DNA of 51,742 nt from Gordonia araii NBRC 100433 (GCF_000241265.1 NZ_BAEE01000028.1:1-51742); one strand, 5' to 3'. Shown: positions 28,259 through 37,069, counted from the stretch's first letter. Numbers and translations are program-made. Notes: generated by a model from the sequence alone, not told the origin.

Positions 28259-29172
28259 CACGCGGCCTTTCCGGTCAGACCGGCGACGATCGTCTTGGCG
28301 TCGTGTCGGATGAGGTCGAGGTAGGTGGGCACCGGGCCGTCGGCCAGGGAGAGCGAGTCGACGTAGAGGGTGCCGCCGAAGCGGGCTCCCGTGGCTCCCA
28401 CGACCTGCCGCATGGCCTTGTCGGACACGGTGGATTCGCAGAACACGGCCGGCACCCGCTTGCCGCGCACGAAGTCGATCGTGGCCGCGACGCGCTGCGG
28501 GGTGGCCTGCTGCTCGGCGTTGACCGGCCAGATGTACCGCTCGGTCAGGCCCGCGTCGCGCGCCAGGTAGGAGAAGGCGCCCTCGCAGGTGACCAGCGCG
28601 CGCTCGTTGGCGGGCAGTACTTTCAGCGAGGCCACCAGGTCCTGTTGGACGGCGCGCAGCTTCTTCTTGTAGTCGGCGGCGTTGGCGCGGTAGGTGTCGG
28701 CGCCTTCCGCGTCGATGCCGATGAACGCGTCGACGAGGTTGTCGACGTAGATCTCGACGTTCGGCGGACTCATCCACGCGTGCGGATTCGGTTTGCCGGC
28801 GTAAGCGTCGGAGGTGATGTCGATCGGCTTCACCCCCTTGCTGGCGACGACGCGCGGAGCATCGACGTCGGCGACGAACTGGGCGAACCACGCCTCCAGG
28901 CCGAGGCCGTTGTCGACGATCAGCGACGCCGTGGCCGCTTTGCGGACATCGGCGGGGGTGGGCTCGTATCCGTGGATCTCCGCGCCCGGTTTGGTGATGG
29001 ATTCGACGGTCAGCCGGTCGCCAGCGACATTGCGGCCGATATCGGCCAAGACGGTGAAGGTGGTGAGCACGACCGGCTTGCCGTCATCGGTCCGCGACTC
29101 ACCCGAACATCCGGCGAGCACCACAGCCCCGACGAGGGCGAACACCAACGCGACCAACCTCTTTTTCGCCAT
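28258..29172 (-). CDS. Manganese (or iron) binding lipoprotein of an ABC transporter (cluster A-I)
   Basis: The protein has 304 residues. The signal peptide ends in lipobox VLAGC (Cys22). The metal ligands of the Mn/Fe-binding group are all visible: His67 (EIHGYEP), His131 (NPHAWMSP), Glu197 (TCEGAFSYLA) and Asp272 (YVDSLS). The H-H-E-D set resembles Mn proteins such as PsaA and MntC; Zn proteins have a third His and a His-rich loop, absent here. It is the first gene of a three-gene operon. A TATAGT -10 (plus-strand 29179-29184) ends 6 nt before the ATG and lies at an inverted repeat that probably binds a metal-dependent repressor. Confidence 0.92.
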   Translation of the reverse strand: MAKKRLVALVFALVGAVVLAGCSGESRTDDGKPVVLTTFTVLADIGRNVAGDRLTVESITKPGAEIHGYEPTPADVRKAATASLIVDNGLGLEAWFAQFVADVDAPRVVASKGVKPIDITSDAYAGKPNPHAWMSPPNVEIYVDNLVDAFIGIDAEGADTYRANAADYKKKLRAVQQDLVASLKVLPANERALVTCEGAFSYLARDAGLTERYIWPVNAEQQATPQRVAATIDFVRGKRVPAVFCESTVSDKAMRQVVGATGARFGGTLYVDSLSLADGPVPTYLDLIRHDAKTIVAGLTGKAA

Positions 29173-29179
29173 AGCAATA

Positions 29180-30613
29180 CTATAACTTCGGTTGGCCGAA
29201 ATTAGAAGTCCGGGGACGGCGAGGAATGGCCAACGCCATAGCGACGGCGAGCCCGCATGCGCCCAGCGAAATGAGACCGGCCAGCACGTATCCGGTCGTC
29301 GACGGGATCGTCGTGCTCGCCGGAAGTTCGGATCGGCGGATCGACCAGGCGAGCACCATCCCGACGACAGCGGTCGACAGGGAGGTGCCGACGGCGCGGG
29401 CCAGCGAGTTCACCCCGTTGGCCTCCGCCGTCTGCTCGGCGGGCACCGACCGCATGATCTGCGCGGGCATAGCGGCGTAGGCGACGCCGAGCCCGCCGCC
29501 CGACAACGCGCCGACCACGGCGATCGTCACCCAGTTCAACTGCCACACATCGGCCAGGGCGAGCAGCAGGACGACGAAGGCGACGCCCATGCCTCCGGCC
29601 CCGACGGCCAGCGCGATTCGCGGACCGTACATCCGGCACAGCTGCGAACACACCGGTGCGCTGAGGAACATCAGAAGCCCGGCCGGCGTGAGGATCAGGC
29701 TGGCCACCAGCATGTCGAAACCCATTCCCGCGCGCATCCACTCCGGCGTCATGAGCAGTTGGATCGGGAGCATCTGCATCGTGTAGAACGCGAAGCCGAT
29801 CGCGACCGACGCGAGGTTCGTCAACAGCACCGGCCGGTCGGCGACGATCCTCAAGTCGATCAGCGGGGCGTCGAGCCCGAGCTCGTAGCGGCCCCAGACG
29901 ACGGCGATCGCCGCCGATGCCGCGAGCAGGCCGAGCGTGGCCGGATGGCTCCATCCCCACGCCGCACCGCGGGAGAGGGGGAGCAGCATCGCCGTCAGCA
30001 ACAGGAGCAAGCCGGCCGCCCCGGCGAAATCGAAGTGCCCGCCGGGTGGCGGATGTGGCTCGCGCACCACGAGGGTGACCCCGACCATCGCGACGAGGGC
30101 GACCCCCGCCGAGACGACGAACAGGGTGTGCCAGTCGAAGGCCTGGGCGATCGACGCGGCGAACGGCAAACCCAGCGCGCTGCCGATGCCCAGCGATCCG
30201 CTCATCATGCCGATGGCCGACCCCAGGCGCTCCTGCGGCACGATGTCGCGCATGATGCTGATGCCCAGCGGGATCGTGCCGATGCCCAGGCCCTGAAGGC
30301 CGCGTCCGATCAGGAAGGGCAGCAGCGTGGGGGAGAGTGCGCAACCGATCGATCCGATCGCGACGCACAGCAGGCTGAGCAACAGGATGCGGCGCTTGCC
30401 GTACATGTCGCCGAGTCGTCCGGAGATCGGTGTGACGACCGCGCCGACGAGAAGCGTGATCGTCAACGCCCACGCGGTGTTCTCGGGCTCCGCGTCGAGC
30501 AGACCGGGCAGGCCGGGGATCAGCGGGATGATGATCGTCTGCATGAGCGCGACGACGATGCCCGCGTTGCAGAGCGCGGCGACCGCGAGCCAGGGAGTCC
30601 GACCGCGCTGCAT
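29180..30613 (-). CDS. MFS drug exporter, DHA2 (14-helix) type
   Basis: This 477-residue membrane protein has the MFS loop motif GRLGDMYGKRRILL after helix 2 and the antiporter motif region LQGLGIGTIPLGISIMRD. Helices run throughout, and the length is right for 14 segments. Such proteins export lipophilic drugs or metabolites with proton antiport. It could export a siderophore, but there is no direct evidence. The stop lies only 7 bp before the metal-binding lipoprotein gene on the same strand, and its last codons contain that gene's promoter. ATG 30613 is used; no clear upstream alternative keeps a better N terminus. Confidence 0.85.
   Translation of the reverse strand: MQRGRTPWLAVAALCNAGIVVALMQTIIIPLIPGLPGLLDAEPENTAWALTITLLVGAVVTPISGRLGDMYGKRRILLLSLLCVAIGSIGCALSPTLLPFLIGRGLQGLGIGTIPLGISIMRDIVPQERLGSAIGMMSGSLGIGSALGLPFAASIAQAFDWHTLFVVSAGVALVAMVGVTLVVREPHPPPGGHFDFAGAAGLLLLLTAMLLPLSRGAAWGWSHPATLGLLAASAAIAVVWGRYELGLDAPLIDLRIVADRPVLLTNLASVAIGFAFYTMQMLPIQLLMTPEWMRAGMGFDMLVASLILTPAGLLMFLSAPVCSQLCRMYGPRIALAVGAGGMGVAFVVLLLALADVWQLNWVTIAVVGALSGGGLGVAYAAMPAQIMRSVPAEQTAEANGVNSLARAVGTSLSTAVVGMVLAWSIRRSELPASTTIPSTTGYVLAGLISLGACGLAVAMALAIPRRPRTSNFGQPKL
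29184..29203. promoter_or_regulatory. Putative metal-responsive operator (MntR-like) of the Mn transporter operon
   Basis: AACTTCGGTTGGCCGAAATT is an interrupted palindrome (7 of 10 paired positions) that starts at the minus-strand -10 TATAGT and extends upstream over the spacer. A DtxR-family Mn repressor is the natural candidate. The site lies within the last codons of the MFS gene, so coding and regulatory information overlap here. Confidence 0.5.
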
Positions 30614-30685
30614 CTATCGATGCTACTTCTATATAAGGCACGATCCTTCTCCGGGTGCTCCGCCGCCGCCGCGACCCCTCGCGCG

Positions 30686-32056
30686 TCAGGCGCCCAGTCG
30701 CAACTCCGCGTCGCGGAAATCGGCGGGCAGATCCTCCTGCGGGTCGCCCAGGCCGAGGTGCTCGCGCAGCGTCGTCCCCTCGTACTCGGTGCGGAACAGG
30801 CCGCGACGACGCAGTTCCGGCACGACGTAGTCGACGAACTCGTTGAAAGTGCCGGGCGTCTGGGCGCTGGAGACGATGAACCCGTCGGCCTCCCCGCCGT
30901 TGAAGGATTCCTCGATCTGGTCGGCGATGTCGGCGGCGGTGCCGACGAACTGCGGCAGGAGGACGCCCTGCGCGTACAGCTTGCCGATGTCGCGCAGGGT
31001 GAGGCTGTCGCGCTGGGACAGCCGTCGCGCGACGTCGAACAGTCCCTGGGTGCCGCTCACGGTGATGTCCTCGACGGGCGCGTCGAGGTCGTACTGCGAG
31101 AAGTCGTGATCGGTGTGCACCGAAAGCGTGATGAGACCGGAGATCGGGTCGGCGAGCTCGTTGTGGAAGGCCTGCTTCTCCCGGGCGATCGACTCGGTCT
31201 CCCCGATGAACGGGATGAACGACGGGAAGATCTTGACGTGGTCAGGGTTGCGGCCGAAGTTCGACGCCCGCGACTTGACGTCGTCGTAGTAGGCCTTGCG
31301 GCCCTCCGGCGTCGGATCGATCTCGAAGATCGCCTCCGCCCAGCGCGCCGCGAAATTCTTCCCGGTGTCCGACGACCCGGCCTGGATCAGCACTGGCCGG
31401 TGCTGCGGCGAACGCGGCTGGTTGAGCGGTCCGCGCGAGCGGTAGTGGTCGCCGACGTGGTCGATCGGGTGGATCTTCGACGGGTCGGCCCAGACGCCCG
31501 ACTCCTTGTCCGCGGTGACCGCGTCGACGTCCCAGCTCGACCAAAGCTTGACCGCGGTGCTCACGAACTCCTCGGCCAGCTTGTAGCGCTGGTCGTGCTC
31601 GACATGCTCGTCGAACCCGAAGTTCTGCGCCTCGGCCTGCGAGAGCGAGGTGACGATGTTCCAGGCGATCCGGCCCCGGCTGAGATGGTCGAGCGAGCCG
31701 AAGACGCGCGCGACCTCGTAGGGGTGGAAGTAGGTCGTCGACTTGGTCACCGCGATGCCCAGCCGGGTCGTGACGGCGGCGATGCTGGCGGCGACGAGGC
31801 TCGGGTCGATCGTGGCCGCGGCCTGGGTGCCTCGCCGGAACGGCTCGGACTGGTCGCCGCCGAAGCGGACCGGTGCGGCGAGCAGGTCGGCTAAGAACGC
31901 GAAGTCGAAGGTGCCGCGCTCGAGGATCCGGCCGACCCGGTGATAGTGGTCGGCGCTGAAATAGTCGGTCTCCGATCCCGGATGCCGCCAGGCGGCGTGC
32001 GAATGGGTGACGGGCGAGGCGATGAGGAAGCCTCCGAGGTGGAGCTGGCGAGTCAT
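30686..32056 (-). CDS. LLM-class flavin-dependent monooxygenase (NtaA/SnaA/DszA family)
   Basis: The protein (456 residues) is a bacterial-luciferase-like TIM barrel. It starts RQLHLGGFLIASPVTHSHAAWRHP, contains FDFAFLADLLA, YEVARVFGSLDHLSRGRIAWNIVTS and QAGSSDTGKNFAARWAEAIFE, all marks of the nitrilotriacetate, dibenzothiophene-sulfone and alkanesulfonate monooxygenase subfamily. It uses FMNH2 supplied by a separate reductase, not found nearby. The substrate is unknown; sulfur or chelator scavenging is typical of the family. It stands alone, with no co-directional partner. Confidence 0.88.
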   Translation of the reverse strand: MTRQLHLGGFLIASPVTHSHAAWRHPGSETDYFSADHYHRVGRILERGTFDFAFLADLLAAPVRFGGDQSEPFRRGTQAAATIDPSLVAASIAAVTTRLGIAVTKSTTYFHPYEVARVFGSLDHLSRGRIAWNIVTSLSQAEAQNFGFDEHVEHDQRYKLAEEFVSTAVKLWSSWDVDAVTADKESGVWADPSKIHPIDHVGDHYRSRGPLNQPRSPQHRPVLIQAGSSDTGKNFAARWAEAIFEIDPTPEGRKAYYDDVKSRASNFGRNPDHVKIFPSFIPFIGETESIAREKQAFHNELADPISGLITLSVHTDHDFSQYDLDAPVEDITVSGTQGLFDVARRLSQRDSLTLRDIGKLYAQGVLLPQFVGTAADIADQIEESFNGGEADGFIVSSAQTPGTFNEFVDYVVPELRRRGLFRTEYEGTTLREHLGLGDPQEDLPADFRDAELRLGA

Positions 32057-32242
32057 GATTCGGTCCTTGGATCGAGGTGTGGTGTCGGTGGGACCAGTGA
32101 AGCCGCCGGCCCGCGGCTGGGTCGACCTTGCAACCGTGGTGATTCGAAGCGAGCGCCGGGCCCGCGGCGGTCAGCGGGCCCACGGCGGGCTGGGTACGCT
32201 GTGGACGAATTCTCCGCGTCTCCTCCGAAACCGAAGGCTCAC

Positions 32243-32627
32243 ATGACGTTGCCGACCGGATCTCGCGACCTTCTCGCTCGGATACTGCTGGTGTTGGCCG
32301 CACTCGGCGCCTTCGGCTCGGTCTGGTCGGCGGCCGAGGCCGTGTCGAAGGCCGACGACGCGCTGCGGGTCACCGCCGTCCACGATCTCACCGGCTTTCC
32401 GGTGTATGCCGCGCTCTTCCTGCTTTCTGGCGTGGCGACCGCGCGGCCTGCCGGGAGTATGGGAGGTGCTGATCGCCCAGAAGCTGATCGTCGGGCTTCT
32501 GCTGTTGGCCGCCTTCCGCGACGCCGACGGCGCCGTCCTGACCGGGACCGTGGATGTCGCACTGGCCGGCGTTCTCCTCGTCGCCTACTGGGCGGCCAGG
32601 GGATGGAAGGCCTGGTCCGGGCGCTGA
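32243..32627 (+). pseudogene. Frameshifted small membrane protein gene
   Basis: ATG 32243 opens MTLPTGSRDLLARILLVLAALGAFGSVWSA and continues through a second hydrophobic stretch (FPVYAALFLLSGVAT). Near 32445-32462 this frame turns Arg-rich, while the next frame picks up a coherent membrane segment (VWEVLIAQKLIVGLLLLAA, DGAVLTGTVDVALAGVLLVAYWAARGWKAW) ending at 32627. Joining the two gives a four-helix membrane protein of about 127 residues. A one-base change within a G/C-rich stretch would explain it, so this is a recent pseudogene or a sequencing error. Function is unknown. Confidence 0.6.
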
Positions 32628-32663
32628 CCGGGCGCTCGTCGTCCGCGCCGCATTGACAGCCAA

Positions 32664-32679
32664 TAGAACATATGTTCGC
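32664..32679. promoter_or_regulatory. LexA (SOS) box before the radical-SAM gene
   Basis: TAGAACATATGTTCGC contains the palindromic core GAACATATGTTC of the actinobacterial SOS box (TCGAAC-N4-GTTCGA). It lies 9 bp before the ATG at 32688. Confidence 0.82.
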
Positions 32680-32687
32680 ATTGAGCC

Positions 32688-33719
32688 ATGCGGTGGTCAG
32701 AACAGACGATCGAGTCCGACGACGGCGGGCTGCCCGGGCTCGGGCGCGCGGATCTCGTGCGGACGGTCACGACGCCGGAGTTCGCCGGCATCACCTTCCA
32801 CGAGGTGCTGTGCCGGTCGCTGCTCAACCCGGTCCCGGTGTCGTCGGGTATGCCGTTCCGGTTCAGCATCAACACTTTTCGCGGCTGCACCCATGCCTGT
32901 CGGTACTGTTTCGCGCGGCCGTCCCACGAGTACCTCGACTTCGACGCCGGTGAGGATTTCAATCGCCAGATCGTCGTCAAACTCAACGCCGCCGCGGTGC
33001 TGCGGAAAGAGTTACGACGACGGTCGTGGCGGCGTGAAGTGGTTGCGCTCGGCAGCAATACCGACCCGTATCAGCGGGCCGAGGGGCGGTATCGGTTGAT
33101 GCCGCCGATCATCGGCGCGCTCGCAGCGTCGGGAACACCGTTTTCCATCTTGACCAAGGGCACACTGCTCCAGCGCGACCTGCCGCTGCTGCGCCAGGCG
33201 GCCGATGTCGTCGACGTCTCGCTCTCGGTGTCGCTGGCCATGGTCGACGACGAGCTGGCCAAGCACCTCGACCCCGGCGCCCCGTCGCCCCGGGCGCGGC
33301 TGGAACTCATCGGTGCCCTGGCCGACGCCGGGTTCTCCCCGCATGTGATGGTTGCGCCCGTGGTGCCGTATCTGACTGATTCGGCGGCCCATCTCGACGC
33401 GTTGTTCGGTGAGGTCGCCGCCGCGGGGGCGGTCAGCGTCTCGGCGATACCGATGCACCTCCGGTCGTCGACGAAGGGGTGGTTCCTGCAGTGGTTGGCC
33501 GACGAGCATCCGGCACTCGTGAAGCGTTATCGAGCGCTGTACGGCCGGGGCGCCTACGTGTCCGGTGAGTACTCGTCGTGGCTCGCGCAGCGCCTGCGTC
33601 CACTGGCCGCGCGGCACGGTCTGATGGGGCAGCCGGGGCCCACGCCGCCCGCAGAATCCACGCCGGTTCCATCGGTGGCTCCGGGAGCTGCGACGATGGC
33701 GGAGCCGACCCTGTTTTAG
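32688..33719 (+). CDS. Radical-SAM protein of the Rv2578c / spore-photoproduct-lyase-like group, SOS-controlled
   Basis: The 343-residue protein has the radical-SAM cysteines C67, C71 and C74 (GCTHACRYCFARP) near the N terminus, then EVVALGSNTDPYQRAEG and ILTKGTLLQRD, typical of this SplB-like family. These proteins bind a 4Fe-4S cluster and S-adenosylmethionine. The reaction of this subgroup is not established; DNA repair is suspected because members are often under LexA. A LexA box lies directly before the start, and the next genes are the SOS mutagenesis genes, which supports a damage-response role. A Pro-rich tail follows residue 310. Confidence 0.85.
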   Translation: MRWSEQTIESDDGGLPGLGRADLVRTVTTPEFAGITFHEVLCRSLLNPVPVSSGMPFRFSINTFRGCTHACRYCFARPSHEYLDFDAGEDFNRQIVVKLNAAAVLRKELRRRSWRREVVALGSNTDPYQRAEGRYRLMPPIIGALAASGTPFSILTKGTLLQRDLPLLRQAADVVDVSLSVSLAMVDDELAKHLDPGAPSPRARLELIGALADAGFSPHVMVAPVVPYLTDSAAHLDALFGEVAAAGAVSVSAIPMHLRSSTKGWFLQWLADEHPALVKRYRALYGRGAYVSGEYSSWLAQRLRPLAARHGLMGQPGPTPPAESTPVPSVAPGAATMAEPTLF

Positions 33720-33783
33720 CGCTCTGAACTGGGGTAATGCTCTCTCTTGCGCGTTGTCGGGCTGGGGGTCTACAGTCTGTCTA

Positions 33784-33799
33784 TCGAATAAATGTTCGA
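33784..33799. promoter_or_regulatory. LexA (SOS) box before imuA'-imuB
   Basis: TCGAATAAATGTTCGA matches TCGAAC-N4-GTTCGA with one mismatch. It lies 81 bp before the imuA' ATG. Damage-induced cleavage of LexA should release the imuA'-imuB operon. Confidence 0.85.
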
Positions 33800-33880
33800 T
33801 GAAGCTCGGTATCTTCCCGACCAGCTTCGCGGGTGGCTCGCCGATCCGGCGGGCACGGGTGAAACACGGTCGGAGAAGAC

Positions 33881-34660
33881 ATGGGTGAAGCAGCGATCAG
33901 CCCCACCATCGCGCAACTGCGCCAGGCGATGGCCAAGGTCGGGGCAAATGCCGGTGGCGCGGTGCCGCGGGGGAATTCCGATGCCGGACCGGGGGAAGAC
34001 GGTCTGGTGCCGGAGATCCTGGCGGTGCCCGCCTCGCTCGCCGAATTGTTTCCCTGGGGAGGGTTGGCGCGGGGCAGCGTGGTGGCGGCTTCGAGGACCG
34101 GGTCGCTGCTGCTCTCGATGATCGCCGCGAGCAGCGGGGCCGGAGCGCAGGTCGCGGTCGTCGGACTGCCCCGGTTGAGCATGCTCGCCGCCGCCGAGAT
34201 GGGTGCGGAGCTTTCTCGGATCGCCCTCGTCGCCGACCCCGGTCCCGATCCGCTGCAGATCGCGACGGTCCTGCTCGACGGAATGGATCTGGTGGTGCTC
34301 AACCTCGGCGGGATGTCGGTACAGCCGTCGCGCGCCAAGGTTCTCGCCGCCCGGGCCCGACGCAACTCGGCGGTGCTGCTGGTCGTCGACGGCCGGTGGC
34401 CGGGAGCCGCCGCGCATCTGTCGGCGCGGGTGAGCGGGTACCGGACGTCGCCGACGGGATCGGTATGCGGTTATGGCCGGATCGACGGGTGGGACCTGTC
34501 GGTGTCATTGCGTTCACGCAACCGTCCGCTACGGCACACCAGATTCACCGCTACCGACGGTGGCCGAGGTTTCGATGCGTCGGCTCCGTCGTCGCCGACA
34601 CTCAACCCGGTGGTGGCCGCGACGGGGGAGCGGCTGTGTCGAGAGCCGGAGTCCGTCTGA
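33881..34660 (+). CDS. imuA': ImuA', accessory subunit of the DnaE2 mutasome
   Basis: The protein (259 residues) is a RecA-like fold protein without an obvious Walker A motif. It contains SLAELFPWGGLARGSVVAASRTGSLLLSMIAA, then VAVVGLPRLSMLAAAEMGAELSRIALV and MDLVVLNLGG. The N-terminal WGGL-RGSV pattern is shared with actinobacterial ImuA'. In mycobacteria ImuA' and ImuB act with DnaE2 in damage-induced mutagenesis. The imuB ATG overlaps its stop by one base (TGATG). The operon is behind a LexA box. Confidence 0.87.
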   Translation: MGEAAISPTIAQLRQAMAKVGANAGGAVPRGNSDAGPGEDGLVPEILAVPASLAELFPWGGLARGSVVAASRTGSLLLSMIAASSGAGAQVAVVGLPRLSMLAAAEMGAELSRIALVADPGPDPLQIATVLLDGMDLVVLNLGGMSVQPSRAKVLAARARRNSAVLLVVDGRWPGAAAHLSARVSGYRTSPTGSVCGYGRIDGWDLSVSLRSRNRPLRHTRFTATDGGRGFDASAPSSPTLNPVVAATGERLCREPESV

Positions 34661-36222
34661 TGGCCCGCCGGACTCTAGCCCTGTGGGCGCCGGATTGGCC
34701 GGCCGTCGCCGCTGCCGCCGAGCGAGATCTTCCGCCCGACGTGCCGATCGCGGTCCTCGCCGCCAACCGCGTCGTGGCGTGCTCGGTGCCGGCACGACGC
34801 TCGGGTGTGCGCCGCGGTATGCGCAAACGGCAAGCGCAATCTTCGTGCCCCGAGTTGGTCATCGTCGCCGACGATCCTGACCGCGACGGCCGGTTGTTCG
34901 GCCCGGTGGTCGAGGCGGTCACCGTCATCCTGCCCGCGGCCGAAGTGCTGCGGCCGGGGTTGTTGGCAGCACCGTTGTCGGGGACGCGGTATTTCGGCTC
35001 CGAGGAGAACGTGGGCGCGGCGGTTGTGGAAGCGGTCGCAGACGTCGGAGCCGAGGTGCAAGTGGGTGTCGCCGACGACATGTTCACCGCGGTGCTGGCG
35101 GCACGCCGGGAGTGCTTCGTCGCACCAGGCGGTGACCGGGAGTTCCTGGCTCCGCTGTCGATCCGAGAACTGGCGGTCGAGCCCAGCTTGGGCGGTGACT
35201 CCCGGGAGGAACTGGTGGATCTGCTGTGGCGCTTGGGAATTCGCAGGATGGGCGCCTTTGCGGCGCTCTCCGCCGCCGACGTGGCCGGCCGATTCGACGC
35301 CGATGCCGCCTTCGCTCACCGGCAGGCGTCGGGAAAACCGGGACGCGCACCATCGGCGACACCGCCGCCCCCGGAACTGACCGTCGTCTACGCATGCGAC
35401 CCACCGGTCGAACGCATCGACGCCGCGGCCTTCCTGGCCCGGCGGCTCACCGCGCAGTTGCACGAGCGACTCACCGCCGCATCGGTGTCCTGCACCCGTC
35501 TGGCTGTCCACGCGAGAACCGAACGAGGACAAGAGAATTCGCGTATCTGGTGCTGTGCGCTGCCGCTGACCCCGGAGGCGACAGCCGATCGGGTGCGCTG
35601 GCAGCTCGAAGGGTGGCTGACCGAGGGGGCCACCGGGGTGGGCGAGGGGCCGGACTCCCCGGTCGTCGAGTTGCGGTTGGAGCCGATCGAAGTGTCCACC
35701 GGGACGGGGCTGCAGTACGCCCTGGCCGGATCGGGGATGGTGTCGGGGATCGACGGTCCGCGCGCCGAGCGAATCCGCCGCTCCCTGGTGCGAGTCCAGG
35801 GTCTGCTGGGGATGGACGCGGTGACGATCCCGGTTCGCAGCGGCGGTCGTGGCCCCGCTGAACAGATCACGCTGGTGCCGGCGGGCGAAGCGGCGGTCCC
35901 GGAGCGGCCGGTGGGCGTGCCGTGGCCGTCGCGGTTGCCCGAACCGACCCCGGCCGTCCTGGTCGACACTCCGGTGCGGCTGCGCGACTCCGCGGGGGAG
36001 TCGGTGACGGTGACCGCACGAGGAGCGTTCACCGGCGAACCGGTCGCGGTCGCGACCGAGGACCGAGGCTGGTCGGTGCACTGGTGGGCGGGTCCCTGGC
36101 CGTGCGGGCTTTCCGGCGACGGGATTCTCGCCCGCGCCCAGGTGCTGCTCGACGACGAGCGGGCACTGCTGCTTCGTTTCGGTCCCGATGAGCAATGGCG
36201 GATCGAGGGGGTTTACGAGTGA
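34660..36222 (+). CDS. imuB: ImuB, Y-family polymerase-like mutasome adaptor
   Basis: The protein (520 residues) resembles Y-family polymerases (RTLALWAPDWPAVAAAAE, then SVPARRSGVRRGMRKRQAQSSCP) but lacks the catalytic acidic triad, as is normal for ImuB. A little-finger-like domain (FLARRLTAQLHERLTAASVSC) and a long C-terminal part follow. ImuB links ImuA', DnaE2 and the beta clamp. A clamp-binding motif probably lies near LVRVQGLLGMDAV. ATG 34660 overlaps the imuA' stop; GTG 34636 is an alternative. A VapBC pair follows, then dnaE2. Confidence 0.9.
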   Translation: MARRTLALWAPDWPAVAAAAERDLPPDVPIAVLAANRVVACSVPARRSGVRRGMRKRQAQSSCPELVIVADDPDRDGRLFGPVVEAVTVILPAAEVLRPGLLAAPLSGTRYFGSEENVGAAVVEAVADVGAEVQVGVADDMFTAVLAARRECFVAPGGDREFLAPLSIRELAVEPSLGGDSREELVDLLWRLGIRRMGAFAALSAADVAGRFDADAAFAHRQASGKPGRAPSATPPPPELTVVYACDPPVERIDAAAFLARRLTAQLHERLTAASVSCTRLAVHARTERGQENSRIWCCALPLTPEATADRVRWQLEGWLTEGATGVGEGPDSPVVELRLEPIEVSTGTGLQYALAGSGMVSGIDGPRAERIRRSLVRVQGLLGMDAVTIPVRSGGRGPAEQITLVPAGEAAVPERPVGVPWPSRLPEPTPAVLVDTPVRLRDSAGESVTVTARGAFTGEPVAVATEDRGWSVHWWAGPWPCGLSGDGILARAQVLLDDERALLLRFGPDEQWRIEGVYE

Positions 36223-36250
36223 ACGGCCTTCGTGTTTCCGGAAAGGTATA

Positions 36251-36281
36251 TTGGTACCTCTCGATGAGAAGGTTGGTACCT
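36251..36281. promoter_or_regulatory. Direct-repeat operator of the second toxin-antitoxin operon
   Basis: TTGGTACCT occurs at 36251-36259 and 36273-36281 (22 bp apart), each containing the palindrome GGTACC. The second copy ends just before the antitoxin ATG. Paired sites of this kind suit binding by an antitoxin dimer pair. Confidence 0.5.
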
Positions 36282-36282
36282 A

Positions 36283-36525
36283 ATGGCGATGAACATCAAG
36301 AATCCGCAGACACACGAGATGGTCAAGCAGATCGCCAGACTCACTGGGGAGAGTCAGGAGGCGGTGGTGCGCTCGGCCGTTGAATCCCGCCTGCGTGCCT
36401 TGCTTGCCGAAGACGAAGCTCGGCGGATCCTCGTTCGAGGCGCTGAGATCGGCGACATGCTCGAACTAACCGCGGGCACCGACCTGACTGCCGACCTCTA
36501 TGACGAGAGCGGTCTGCCCGGATGA
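36283..36525 (+). CDS. VapB-type antitoxin
   Basis: The 80-residue protein starts [41 protein letters not shown], the strand-helix-helix pattern of the rv0623-type VapB antitoxins. The acidic C terminus ([16 protein letters not shown]) would embrace the toxin. It overlaps the following toxin gene by 4 nt. ATG 36283 is chosen; ATG 36289 is close behind. The operator-like TTGGTACC repeats lie directly upstream. The pair is lodged between imuB and dnaE2. Confidence 0.88.
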   Translation: MAMNIKNPQTHEMVKQIARLTGESQEAVVRSAVESRLRALLAEDEARRILVRGAEIGDMLELTAGTDLTADLYDESGLPG

Positions 36526-36932
36526 TCGTCGACACCTCGGCCGTGATGGCGATCCTCACCGGCGAGGCCGACGCGCAGCGCTACGCCGGTGCCTTGGCCG
36601 CCAACGCCTCGGTCATGTCGGCGGGCACCTACCTGGAGTGTGCGATCGTGATCGACCGCAAGGGCCTGTCGCAAGCCAGCCGGGCGTTTGATTCCTGGCT
36701 GAGAGCCGCACGGATCGAGGTGGTCCCCGTCACCGTCGAGCAGGTACAGATCGCTCGGCGGGCGTTCGCGGACTTCGGCAAGGGGAGCGGCCATCCGGCT
36801 CAGCTCAATTACGGCGATTGCTTCGCCTACGCCCTCGCCGTCGACCGCGACGAACCGTTGCTCTGGAAGGGGGTGGACTTCACTCACACCGGGGTCAGGT
36901 CTGCACTCGACGCCCACCGGGACGGTTGTTAG
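36522..36932 (+). CDS. VapC-type PIN-domain ribonuclease toxin
   Basis: The protein (136 residues) has PIN acidic residues in [12 protein letters not shown] (Asp4), GTYLECAIV (Glu, about residue 40) and [12 protein letters not shown] (Asp, about residue 99). The [12 protein letters not shown] and [12 protein letters not shown] patterns are typical of the VapC group that pairs with rv0623-like VapB. It cleaves RNA when the antitoxin is degraded. Its ATG overlaps the antitoxin stop (ATGA). The protein appears intact and likely active. Confidence 0.92.
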   Translation: MIVDTSAVMAILTGEADAQRYAGALAANASVMSAGTYLECAIVIDRKGLSQASRAFDSWLRAARIEVVPVTVEQVQIARRAFADFGKGSGHPAQLNYGDCFAYALAVDRDEPLLWKGVDFTHTGVRSALDAHRDGC

Positions 36933-37041
36933 CCACGGGTGGTGTGGCCGGGACGTGTTTCGTTGCGGTGTGTTGGGCCGGGCATCGTTGGGGGAATGTG
37001 CCGAGGCTGTCGAGCGGACGGTTGGGCACTAGTCCGACCCT

Positions 37042-37057
37042 ACGAACATATGTTCGA
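37042..37057. promoter_or_regulatory. LexA (SOS) box at the dnaE2 promoter
   Basis: ACGAACATATGTTCGA contains the perfect palindrome CGAACATATGTTCG (37043-37056). It directly abuts the TAAGAT -10 (37058-37063), which ends 6 nt before the dnaE2 GTG. LexA bound here would block the promoter fully. Confidence 0.9.
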
Positions 37058-37069
37058 TAAGATGGGGCG

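Noticed and set aside
29192..31894. 900-codon plus-strand frame opposite the MFS exporter and flavin monooxygenase genes
   Set aside because: The composition is low-complexity (R, D, Q, G) and the opposite strand has two clearly recognisable genes.
34660..36222. Loss of the polymerase active-site acids in imuB as a broken gene
   Set aside because: ImuB proteins normally lack the Y-family catalytic residues and work as adaptors.
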